Assembly: GCA_934401915.1 (NCBI GenBank)
Contig: CAKRSV010000013.1
Span: 1 to 57,049 of the forward strand
Length of the DNA stretch: 57,049 nucleotides
Source: an uncultured Lachnospiraceae bacterium
GTDB taxonomy: Bacteria; Bacillota; Clostridia; Lachnospirales; Lachnospiraceae
Direction: 5' to 3'
Part shown: positions 45,155 through 52,976 of the stretch, piece after piece
Layout: each line of letters starts with the position of its first letter
Position numbering within the stretch: position 1 is the stretch's first letter
Program-made: the position numbers and the translations under genes
The notes under the pieces: model-generated
The model's input: the letters and a program-made list of their open reading frames with translations, nothing else
Databases searched by the model: none
Told to the model about the DNA's origin: nothing

Positions 45155-45838
45155 CTATTCGATCACGCTGTCCAGAATATAGCCGACATTCCGGACCGTC
45201 TTGATCATGCTGCCCGCCTCTCCCAGCTTCTGTCTCAGCGTCTTGATGTGCATATCCAGTGTTCTGGATTCTCCCTGAAAATCCGTTCCCCACACATGGT
45301 TTAAGATGTCGTCCCTGTTTGTCACGATCCCCGCGTGCAGCATAAGCATCTTGAGCAGCTCATATTCCTTATAGGTAAGCTCACAGGGTTTGTTGTCCAC
45401 ATAGACGGCATGTCTCTCGCTGTCCAGGAAGATCTTGCCGATCGTCAGACATTTGTCGCGGTTTCCTTCCCCGCTCCTGCGGAGCAGCGCCTTCACCCGC
45501 GAGATCAGCTCCATCACGCCAAAGGGCTTCGTCAGATAATCGTCCGCTCCCATGTCCAGTCCCTTTACCTTGTCGATCTCCGTCGTCTTTGCCGTCACAA
45601 GGATGATCGGAACCTTCTTTGTCACCGTATCCTTGCGCAGTTTCTCCACGATACTCAGACCGCTCTCGTCGGGAAGCATGATATCCAGAAGGATCAGGCT
45701 CGGAACCCGCTCCTTCACCGCCTGGTAAAAGCCCGCCGCATTCTCATAGACTTCTACCTCATAGCCGCTGTTTTTCAACGAAAAACTTTCAATTTCACTG
45801 ATATTGCGGTCATCCTCCACAATATAGATCGTACTCAT
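45155..45838 (-). CDS. phoP: PhoP/PhoB-type response regulator
   Basis: A 227-residue OmpR-family regulator. The receiver domain has the phospho-acceptor Asp in LILLDIMLPDESG, acidic pair EDD near the start, Thr/Lys in VTAKT and YLTKPFG. The C-terminal winged helix has NHVWGTDF and RTLDMHIKTLRQKLG. Paired with the kinase downstream and 35 bases after the Na/Pi transporter gene. The TTTACA boxes at 47785-47812 and near pstS are its likely binding sites. Confidence 0.9.
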   Translation of the reverse strand: MSTIYIVEDDRNISEIESFSLKNSGYEVEVYENAAGFYQAVKERVPSLILLDIMLPDESGLSIVEKLRKDTVTKKVPIILVTAKTTEIDKVKGLDMGADDYLTKPFGVMELISRVKALLRRSGEGNRDKCLTIGKIFLDSERHAVYVDNKPCELTYKEYELLKMLMLHAGIVTNRDDILNHVWGTDFQGESRTLDMHIKTLRQKLGEAGSMIKTVRNVGYILDSVIE

Positions 45839-45873
45839 ATTACATCATCCTTTTGTCTCTTTTTCGCCATCCC

Positions 45874-47646
45874 TCACGGAAGCTCGTATTCCTTCATAAA
45901 GGACTCATACATCTTATGGAACTCTTCCGTATTGTTCTCGCGGATCTCCTCGTTGTATCCGTGCATCTCCAGAGAGTCATCCCGCACCTGTACCATGCTC
46001 ACGGCAATGTGTGCGCAGTGTGCAGCCACTCTCTCATAGCTTGTCACAATATCTGTCAGCAAAAAGCCCATCTCTACCGTACATTTTCCTTTTCTGAGAC
46101 GTTTGATATGACGCTTGCGCACCTCCGCGCTCAGATCGTTGATCACGGCGAGAAGCGCCTCCACCTCATAGGTAAGCTCCGGCTTCTCCTCCTGGAATAC
46201 CTGGAAGGAAACCTCCAGCATCCGGCAGATCGCCTTGGTAAAGATTCCCAGCTCTTCCTGTGCCTTATTGGAAAATTCCTTTTTCTTGTCCCGCATCTCT
46301 TCACAGGATTTCACAATGCTCACCGCATGGTCTGAGATCCGCTCAAAGTCGGCAATGCTGTGCAAAAACAGCGTCAGCGACTGGCTGTCGCGCTCCGACA
46401 TCTCGCGCCCTGTCAGTCTGAGCATATAGGTTCCCAGCACATCTTCATAGCGGTCGGTATCGTCCTCCATCTGCTCAACCTCTTTTGCCAGCTCTTCATC
46501 ATACTTGTTCAGCATAGTGATCGCCTTGAGGAAGGAATCCTTCACGGTGTCCGCCATATGGAAGATAACCTTGCGGCACTGTTCCATCGCCACCGCCGGA
46601 TTGCTGATAAAGCGGATATCCAGAGTCTTGATATCCTCGTCGATGTAACGGCTCTTCTTATTCTCCGAAGGATCCTCGCGGATCGTCAGATACGCCAGCT
46701 TCACCAGCCCGTTTGAAAAAGGAAGCAGCAGGCAGGTTGCAAAGATATTAAAGATACTGTGTACGACTGCAATGCCGTACGGCCGAGCCGCCGTCTGTAA
46801 AAATTCAAAATGAACGAACGCGTTCACCCCGTAAAACAGGATCATAAACGAGACCGTACCGATAATGTTGAAATATAAATGGATCAGTGCCGCTCTCCTC
46901 GCATTCTTCGAGGTTCCGATCGAAGCAAGCAACGCCGTGACACAGGTACCGATATTCTGTCCCATGATGATCGGGACCGCCGTACTGAACGGAACCGCTC
47001 CCGTCACGCAGAGCGCCTGTAAAATTCCGACGGACGCGGACGACGACTGAATGACCGCCGTGAGCAAAAGACCTGCCAGCATACCCAGGATCGGGTTTGA
47101 GAACATCAGAAGCAGATTGGTAAATTCCGGCACATCCGCAAGCGGCTCAACCGCCGCAGACATCGTGTCCATACCAAACATCAACACCGCAAAGCCCACA
47201 AAGATCAACGCTACATTTTTCTTCTTTTCACTCTTGGAAAACAGAAAAATCGCCACACCGATGATCGCCAGGACCGGCGAAAATGAAGTAGGCTTCAACA
47301 GACGTATCCAGAAGCTCTCGCTCTGGATCCCCGCCAGACTCAGGATCCACGACGTTGCCGTCGTACCGATATTGGCGCCCATGATGACCCCGACTGCCTG
47401 CGTAAGTTTCATGATGCCGGAATTGACAAAGCCGACAACCATGACCGTAGTTGCCGATGACGACTGGATCACCGCGGTGACTCCCGCCCCCAGCAGCACT
47501 CCATGCAGCTTTTTCGAAGTAAGTCTCTCCAGGATCTGTTCCATCCTGCCTCCACTTACCTTTGCCAGGCCGTCTCCCAGCACCTGCATCCCGTACAGAA
47601 ACAGCGCCAGTCCTCCCAGCATCGTGAGAAATGCAAAGAAATCCAT
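45874..47646 (-). CDS. Na/Pi cotransporter family protein with PhoU-like domain
   Basis: A 590-residue phosphate transporter of the PNaS family. Two inverted membrane repeats (about 1-310) each have the QSSSATT/QSSSA motif (VTAVIQSSSATTVMVVGFVNSG and LTAVIQSSSASVGILQ). The C-terminal 230 residues form PhoU-like helical bundles (about 345-560). The ATG at 47646 has GAGGAGG six bases upstream. It sits between phoU and phoP, with its own promoter and three phased Pho boxes, so phosphate starvation probably induces it. That it imports phosphate is the family role; a role in export is possible. Confidence 0.92.
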   Translation of the reverse strand: MDFFAFLTMLGGLALFLYGMQVLGDGLAKVSGGRMEQILERLTSKKLHGVLLGAGVTAVIQSSSATTVMVVGFVNSGIMKLTQAVGVIMGANIGTTATSWILSLAGIQSESFWIRLLKPTSFSPVLAIIGVAIFLFSKSEKKKNVALIFVGFAVLMFGMDTMSAAVEPLADVPEFTNLLLMFSNPILGMLAGLLLTAVIQSSSASVGILQALCVTGAVPFSTAVPIIMGQNIGTCVTALLASIGTSKNARRAALIHLYFNIIGTVSFMILFYGVNAFVHFEFLQTAARPYGIAVVHSIFNIFATCLLLPFSNGLVKLAYLTIREDPSENKKSRYIDEDIKTLDIRFISNPAVAMEQCRKVIFHMADTVKDSFLKAITMLNKYDEELAKEVEQMEDDTDRYEDVLGTYMLRLTGREMSERDSQSLTLFLHSIADFERISDHAVSIVKSCEEMRDKKKEFSNKAQEELGIFTKAICRMLEVSFQVFQEEKPELTYEVEALLAVINDLSAEVRKRHIKRLRKGKCTVEMGFLLTDIVTSYERVAAHCAHIAVSMVQVRDDSLEMHGYNEEIRENNTEEFHKMYESFMKEYELP

Positions 47647-47761
47647 AGTATCCTCCTCGTCCATCTGAACTGTATAAACGATCTTACAGGCAGCAATTCG
47701 CCAAAAATCCCCTTTCAGGTTGTCGAATTGTTACCCATATGATTTGAAAGTACCATGGATT

Positions 47762-47812
47762 ATTATGCCACACCATCAATAACTTGTAAATTGAATGTAA
47801 AGTTTATGTAAA
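47762..47812 (-). promoter_or_regulatory. Pho box triplet and promoter of the Na/Pi transporter gene
   Basis: On the minus strand TTTACA occurs at 47807-47812, 47796-47801 and 47785-47790, each exactly 11 bases apart. This matches the layout of Gram-positive PhoP boxes (TT-C-A-C-A type hexamers spaced by five). The last hexamer also serves as a -35, with CATAAT at 47762-47767 after a 17-base spacer. The site lies in the 171-base gap between phoU and the transporter gene. Confidence 0.8.
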
Positions 47813-47817
47813 ATCCT

Positions 47818-48480
47818 TTACAGAAGCCTCGTATTGCTGAGATCCCCTGTCTCCTGGAAGATCTCCCACTCGCCCACATTGACGGCGTGATCTCCGATCT
47901 TTTCCAGATATTTGGCGATCATCAGAATGTCGATGCAGTTGTCCGGATCTGCCGTTCCCTGCTTCAGATGTTCGATCAGCTCCTCCTTCACAATATTGAA
48001 AAGATCGTCGATCGTATCGTCTGTGTCAATGACCCGCTGCGCCTCATCCTTGCTCCGCTTCAGGAACGCGCTGACTGAATCGTGGAACATTTCCTTTGTC
48101 TCCTTCACCATCTCGTCGAGATGCTTGGAATATGCTCCAAAATCCTTTCCGTCCATCCTGAGGATCAGCTCCGCCATGTCTACCACATGATCTCCCACTC
48201 TTCTTATATCTGTAACGACCTTCAGCGACGCCGACACCATCCGCAGATCTCTAGCAAGCGGCTGCTGTCTGGTCAGCAGTGACAGACATCTCGATTCGAT
48301 CTGTTTTTCCATATCCCGCACCTGATGATCCTGTTCCGAGATATCCAGAATCGTGCTCCGGTCTCCGATCTGCATCGCGCTGAACAGCTTCTCGTAAACG
48401 CCCTCCACCAGAAAGCACATTTTTTTCAGATCATCGCGCAGACTTGTCAATTCCTGTTCAAATATTGTTCTTGTTGTCAT
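47818..48480 (-). CDS. phoU: Phosphate transport regulator PhoU
   Basis: A 220-residue all-helical protein that links the Pst transporter to the PhoR kinase and represses the regulon when phosphate is plentiful. It has two three-helix bundles, with the conserved metal-binding acidic motifs (DHQVRDMEKQIESRC, VVTDIRRVGDHVVDMAE and KYLEKIGDHAVNVGEW). The end of the Pst series, 51 bases after pstB. Confidence 0.95.
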   Translation of the reverse strand: MTTRTIFEQELTSLRDDLKKMCFLVEGVYEKLFSAMQIGDRSTILDISEQDHQVRDMEKQIESRCLSLLTRQQPLARDLRMVSASLKVVTDIRRVGDHVVDMAELILRMDGKDFGAYSKHLDEMVKETKEMFHDSVSAFLKRSKDEAQRVIDTDDTIDDLFNIVKEELIEHLKQGTADPDNCIDILMIAKYLEKIGDHAVNVGEWEIFQETGDLSNTRLL

Positions 48481-48531
48481 GGTCAGTTCCTCTCTTCTCC
48501 TCCTGCTCTACGCTGTCATCCGTCTGTTCCA

Positions 48532-49290
48532 TCAACCGAATCTTCCGGTGATGTAGTCCTCCGTTCTCTTGTCCTTCGGACGGGAAAAGATATTATCCGT
48601 GGAATCAAATTCTACCACCTCACCCACCAGGAAAAAGGCGGTGTCATCCGACACTCTGGTCGCCTGCTGCATATTGTGGGTCACGACCACCACCGTATAT
48701 TTTTTCTTCAGCTCGATCATAAGCTCCTCAACCTTCAGAGTAGAGATCGGATCCAGCGCCGAAGTCGGCTCATCCATCAGAAGCACCTCCGGTTCGACCG
48801 CCAGCGCTCTAGCGATGCAAAGTCTCTGCTGCTGTCCGCCGGAAAGTCCAAGCGCCGATTTTTTAAGCCTGTCCTTCACCTCATCAAAGATGGCGGCGTC
48901 CCGCAGACTCCGCTCTACGATCTCGTCAAGCTGCGCTTTATTCTTTATCCCATGGATCCTCGGTCCGTAGGCAATGTTGTCATAGATGCTCATCGGGAAC
49001 GGGTTCGGCTGCTGAAATACCATACCTACCCTTTTCCTCAACAGCGTCGTGTCTACCTTCGGCGCGTAGATATCCTCTCCGTCCAGAAAGACCTGCCCCT
49101 CGATCCTCACGCTGTCGATCAGGTCGTTCATCCGGTTCAGCGTCTTCAGAAAAGTAGATTTTCCGCAGCCGGACGGTCCGATAAAGGCAGTCACCGCATT
49201 TGCCCGGATATCCATGTCGATATCCTTGAGCGCGTGATTGGTTCCATAATATAAATTTAGCTTCTTTGTGCTTATCTTAGCCTCTCCCAT
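48532..49290 (-). CDS. pstB: Phosphate ABC transporter ATPase PstB
   Basis: The ATP-binding subunit of the high-affinity phosphate importer. The 252-residue protein has Walker [10 protein letters not shown], the [15 protein letters not shown] signature, Walker [14 protein letters not shown], and the H-loop THNMQQA. The ATG at 49290 with GAGGAG four bases upstream is preferred over one eight codons earlier. It is 61 bases downstream of pstA. Confidence 0.97.
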   Translation of the reverse strand: MGEAKISTKKLNLYYGTNHALKDIDMDIRANAVTAFIGPSGCGKSTFLKTLNRMNDLIDSVRIEGQVFLDGEDIYAPKVDTTLLRKRVGMVFQQPNPFPMSIYDNIAYGPRIHGIKNKAQLDEIVERSLRDAAIFDEVKDRLKKSALGLSGGQQQRLCIARALAVEPEVLLMDEPTSALDPISTLKVEELMIELKKKYTVVVVTHNMQQATRVSDDTAFFLVGEVVEFDSTDNIFSRPKDKRTEDYITGRFG

Positions 49291-49351
49291 TTTGCTCCTC
49301 GTTTCTGCACGCATCCGCTTTCCTCTGCGTGTCGGTTTCGCTTCTTCTCAA

Positions 49352-50203
49352 TTACCTTCTGGCGTTGACATCCAGCCTGGACGCCAGATATTTTGTCAGG
49401 AGGTTTATCACTAACACGATCACAAGCAGTACCACAGCGATTCCAAATGCAACGTCATACTGCGCTTTCGACATACTCAGGTAAAGCTGGATCGTGAGCG
49501 TTCCGCCCGATTCCATAATCTTTCTCAGCAGTCCCATGCCCGCCTTCGGCAGAAGGTATCCGCTTCCCGCCGTAAACAGCAGGGCTGCCGACTCTCCGAC
49601 GATACGCCCTACGGCAAGGATCACACCTGTGATGATCCCCGGCATCGCAGATGGAAGCAGGATCGTTCTTATCATATACCACTTCGTCGCTCCGATTCCC
49701 ACCGCGCCGCTCCGGTAGCTGTCCGGCACAGTCTTGAGCGCCTCCTGCGTGTTGCGGGTGATCAGCGGAAGCACCATCAGCATAAGCGTAAGCGCACCGG
49801 TCAGAATCGAATACCCAAAGCCAAGCGTTGTTCCGAAAAATACCATTCCAAACAGACCGAAAATGATCGAAGGGATACCAGAAAGCGTCTCCGTCGTAAA
49901 TTCGATCAGACGCACGATCTTGCCGGGCTTTGCGTACTCATTTAAGTAGATCGCCGAACCGATACCGATCGGCGTTGCGATCAGAAGGGTCAACAGCACG
50001 ACATAGAGCGTGTTTACGATATTTCCAGCGATTCCTGTCGTTCCCTTGAGCGCGCTGGTAACCGTCGTCAGGAACGTCCAGTTGATGCTCCGGAAACCTT
50101 TCAAAAATACATAGGCGATGATCCCGACCAGAAGTATCACGGAAAACGATGCCGCCAGATAGATCAATGCCAGAACACAGTTGTCCTTTACCTTTCTAGT
50201 CAT
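49352..50203 (-). CDS. pstA: Phosphate ABC transporter permease PstA
   Basis: One of the two membrane permeases of the Pst importer. The 283-residue protein has six helices and the EAA-type loop (ALKTVPDSYRSGAVGIGATKWYMIRTILLP). Starts with a cytoplasmic basic segment. Its ATG overlaps the pstC stop by eight bases, so the two permeases are translationally coupled. Confidence 0.95.
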   Translation of the reverse strand: MTRKVKDNCVLALIYLAASFSVILLVGIIAYVFLKGFRSINWTFLTTVTSALKGTTGIAGNIVNTLYVVLLTLLIATPIGIGSAIYLNEYAKPGKIVRLIEFTTETLSGIPSIIFGLFGMVFFGTTLGFGYSILTGALTLMLMVLPLITRNTQEALKTVPDSYRSGAVGIGATKWYMIRTILLPSAMPGIITGVILAVGRIVGESAALLFTAGSGYLLPKAGMGLLRKIMESGGTLTIQLYLSMSKAQYDVAFGIAVVLLVIVLVINLLTKYLASRLDVNARR

Positions 50204-51191
50204 TCTTCTTCGCCCCCTTTTTCAGAATCCCGTTCAGCGCGATATTGGTCACCATGATAAAGCAGAACAGGACAAGCCCGATGGTAAACAATACCTGTCT
50301 GTGCAGACCGCTCGCATAACTCATCTCACTGACGATCGCCGTCGTCAGGAAACGGACGGAATTGAACGGAAGCGGCATATTGACGGAGCTTCCGGACACC
50401 AGACTGATCGCCATAGCCTCCCCGATCGCCCTGCCTACGCCGAGCACGATCGCGGTTATGATACCTGACTTCGCCGCCGGTACAAGCACCTGAAAAATGG
50501 TCTGTACATGGGACGCTCCAAGCGCCAGCGAGGAAGCCTTAAGCTGGGAAGGTACTGCTTTCAGTGCAGATTCGCTGATATTGATGACCGTCGGAAGGAT
50601 CATGACTGCCAGTACGATGACTGCCGAGATCAGATTCGCTCCGCCGGTAAACTGGTGCGTCTCAGAACCCTGAAACAGCTTCTTTTCCCACTGATACATC
50701 AGCGGGTTCAGCACCATGATGCCAAGAAGACCGTAGATCACGGAAGGGATACCAGCCAGCAGCTCTACCGCAGGCTTTACCAGCCTTGCCAGCTTAGGCG
50801 GCGCTACCTCTGCCAGGAAAACCGCCGTTAAAAGTCCGATCGGCACACCCAGAAGAATGGCAAAAAACGTTCCGACGATCGACGTCATGATTACATATAA
50901 AATACCGAAGGACGGCGTCTGCGCCGTCGGCTTCCAGACCGGAGAAAACAGGATCTCCTTGATCCCGACCTTAAAGATCGCCGGCGTTCCGTTCGCGATC
51001 ATGTAGAGCGTGATCGACGCCACAGCGAGCACTGCAAAAAAGGCGCATATCGTGAAGATCACCTGTGCCGCTTTTTCCACGCCTCGCACCTGACCGTTTC
51101 CCCGCGTCAGAGATCCCTGCGTCTTTACGGCGTTTTGGCTCTCCCCGTCCTTCCATTCTTTTGTTTCCATGCTGATATCACTTACGGTCAT
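50196..51191 (-). CDS. pstC: Phosphate ABC transporter permease PstC
   Basis: The other Pst permease, 331 residues, with six membrane helices and the EAA loop (ALKAVPSQLKASSLALGASHVQTIFQVLVP). It has a hydrophilic N-terminal extension of about 45 residues before the first helix. The ATG at 51191 has GGAGG five bases before it; ATG codons further up are possible. The gene follows pstS after a 178-base gap that holds a hairpin. Confidence 0.94.
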   Translation of the reverse strand: MTVSDISMETKEWKDGESQNAVKTQGSLTRGNGQVRGVEKAAQVIFTICAFFAVLAVASITLYMIANGTPAIFKVGIKEILFSPVWKPTAQTPSFGILYVIMTSIVGTFFAILLGVPIGLLTAVFLAEVAPPKLARLVKPAVELLAGIPSVIYGLLGIMVLNPLMYQWEKKLFQGSETHQFTGGANLISAVIVLAVMILPTVINISESALKAVPSQLKASSLALGASHVQTIFQVLVPAAKSGIITAIVLGVGRAIGEAMAISLVSGSSVNMPLPFNSVRFLTTAIVSEMSYASGLHRQVLFTIGLVLFCFIMVTNIALNGILKKGAKKND

Positions 51192-51310
51192 ATTTCCCTC
51201 CATGACTGTGCTTCCTTTCACTGGTGGAACAGCGTTTCCCATACTGCCGGTCAGACGCCGCATCCACTTTTTATCCTCTCCTCTTGCAGAGAGCCAACTT
51301 TGTGTTATGA

Positions 51311-51330
51311 GGCAGAACTTTCGTTCTGCC
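51311..51330. repeat. Hairpin between pstS and pstC
   Basis: GGCAGAAC (51311-51318) and GTTCTGCC (51323-51330) form a perfect eight-bp stem with a four-base loop. On the minus strand, the direction of the pst genes, no T-run follows it, so full termination is unlikely. On the plus strand CCTTTTTT follows, but no plus-strand gene is present. It may protect the 3' end of pstS mRNA, so that more PstS than permease is made. Confidence 0.65.
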
Positions 51331-51369
51331 CCTTTTTTAAGCCGCCGCTTCTTTTTTATAAGTATTGTA

Positions 51370-52338
51370 TTAGTCCGGGATGATAAGACCGACTGTCTTG
51401 ATCAGGTCTTTTCCTTCATCAGACTTCAGATAGTTGAACAGCTCCTGTACTGCAGGTGTCTGCTCTGCGATCTCGCCCTTTGTCGCCATAACAAACGGTC
51501 TGCTCAGCGCGTAGCTGCCAGCCTTGATATTTTCCTCGGTCGGCTCTACGTCATCCAGGGAAAGTGCGATTACTGTGTCATCTACAACATCCAGAGATAC
51601 ATAACCGATCGCGCCCGGTGTAGATGCTACCTTTGCCATAACAGCTCCGGTGGAATCCAGCTCATTTGCGTAAGCACAGGCATCTTCCAGACCAAGCAGC
51701 TCCTCAAAAGCTCCTCTCGTTCCACTTCCTGCCTCACGACCTACCACTACGATCGCTTCATTCGATCCGCCTACATCGCTCCAGTTCTTTGTCTCACCCT
51801 TGTAGATGCTGACAAGCTGGTCTGTCGTAAGACCTGTCACGGTGTTTGCAGGATCTGTCACTACGGCGATACCGTCAATGGCTACGATGTTTTCTACAGC
51901 GCCTGCCGATTTTTCTTCATCCTTTAATGCTCTGGAGGAATTTCCGATATCCACGCTGCCTGCCAGTACGGATTCGATTCCGGCGGAAGAACCGGTAAAC
52001 TCTGCGGTTACGGTTACATCCGGATATTTTGCCATAAAGCTCTCTGCTACGGCGTTAGCAAGTTTCTCCATCGAAGTAGATCCTGCCATGGTGACCGTTC
52101 CGCTGATCGCCTCTGCCGGCTCCTGCGTTGCGGTATCGGCTGTTGTATCCTCTGCCGGTGCTTCTTCCTCTGCTGTAGTATCTGCAGCTGCATCTGCTGT
52201 CGTGTCAGCCGGTGCTTCGGTTGCTGTGTCTGCTGTTGCAGTTGTCGTATCAGATCCACCACATCCTGTCAGGCTTGCTACTACTAATGCAGTTGCGCCA
52301 ATCAATGCTGCCAGTTTTTTCAGTTCCATTTTTTTCAT
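51370..52338 (-). CDS. pstS: Phosphate-binding lipoprotein PstS
   Basis: The extracellular phosphate receptor of the Pst importer. The 322-residue preprotein has a lipoprotein signal ending LTGC (Cys about 26), a Thr/Ala/Asp-rich spacer (about 30-80), and a binding domain with phosphate-contact motifs (MAGSTSMEKLA, EFTGSSAGIESVLAGSVDIGNSSR, REAGSGTRGAF). The ATG has AGAGGA upstream. First gene of the pst operon, after a promoter region with TTTACA boxes. Confidence 0.96.
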   Translation of the reverse strand: MKKMELKKLAALIGATALVVASLTGCGGSDTTTATADTATEAPADTTADAAADTTAEEEAPAEDTTADTATQEPAEAISGTVTMAGSTSMEKLANAVAESFMAKYPDVTVTAEFTGSSAGIESVLAGSVDIGNSSRALKDEEKSAGAVENIVAIDGIAVVTDPANTVTGLTTDQLVSIYKGETKNWSDVGGSNEAIVVVGREAGSGTRGAFEELLGLEDACAYANELDSTGAVMAKVASTPGAIGYVSLDVVDDTVIALSLDDVEPTEENIKAGSYALSRPFVMATKGEIAEQTPAVQELFNYLKSDEGKDLIKTVGLIIPD

Positions 52339-52374
52339 AATATTCTTCCTCTTTCCTTTCCTGTTGATACTGCG

Positions 52375-52453
52375 ATTGTAACAGGGACCCCACTTTACAA
52401 ACCACCATAGTCCGGTAAGGCTTTTGTAAATCTTTTTTTACATTTAATTTACA
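52375..52453 (-). promoter_or_regulatory. pstS promoter region with Pho boxes
   Basis: The minus-strand -10 is TACAAT (52375-52380); no good -35 stands 17 bases upstream, as expected for an activator-dependent promoter. TTTACA on the plus strand recurs at 52437-52442 and 52448-52453, 11 bases apart, and at 52394-52399. TTTACA also occurs on the minus strand at 52425-52430. The boxes are in the opposite orientation to those of the Na/Pi gene, so assignment is less secure. Confidence 0.6.
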
Positions 52454-52561
52454 ATCCCTTCCGGACGATCTCCTTCCGATAAAGTATATTCCCGGCGTTT
52501 CCATTTTCTTCCTCAATCTGTCGCCGTTCTGACCGCCGGCTGCATTTTGCTCCTCATTTTT

Positions 52562-52613
52562 GTGCATGTTCTTTGCGCATACCGAGTTTGTGTCAAGTGT
52601 ACGCAGACACAAA
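52562..52613 (+). repeat. Shared intergenic structured element, copy 2
   Basis: Contains the same 27-base core as copy 1 (52568-52594). GTGCA (52562-52566) can pair with TGCGC downstream by one G-T wobble. TTTGTGTC (52587-52594) and GACACAAA (52606-52613) form a perfect eight-bp stem with an 11-base loop. It lies between the divergent pstS and chemoreceptor genes. Confidence 0.7.
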
Positions 52614-52976
52614 TCCCATGTGTGAAAAAGCTTTCATATATGGATTTTTCACATTACTCTCCGTCATACGCACAGACTTTATACTTCTTATTTTGAAAGG
52701 ACCGGCTTCTATTGAATATGACAGGGAAAACTCCTTTTTATTAAGTCATCATAACTGCAAAACAGCAGACAAATACAGAGCGTGCGTTTTATGAATGGCA
52801 TCTGTGCACTGAGATAAAATATTTATATATCTTGGAGATTTTTATAGAATTTGTACAGAAACTATGGATTTTTTATCAGAAATGTGTTAATATTACTTAA
52901 ACGATTAAGTATTGATATTATTTTATCTATTATTATTAAAGTCATTCGGTTTTTAAATACCAGGGAGGAAAATAAC

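Larger units (their letters stand above)
52339..52976. other. Divergent intergenic region between pstS and the chemoreceptor
   Basis: 638 bases without a credible gene. From left to right it holds the pstS promoter and Pho boxes (52375-52453), the second copy of the shared structured element (52562-52613), and an AT-rich leader to the chemoreceptor gene. A TAGAAT at about 52847 might be the -10 of that gene, but no good -35 is seen. Confidence 0.6.

Noticed and set aside
52573..52794. A 73-codon plus-strand frame that shares its first residues with a frame at 42787
   Set aside because: The shared start comes from the repeated intergenic element; no ribosome site, and the rest of the two frames differs entirely.
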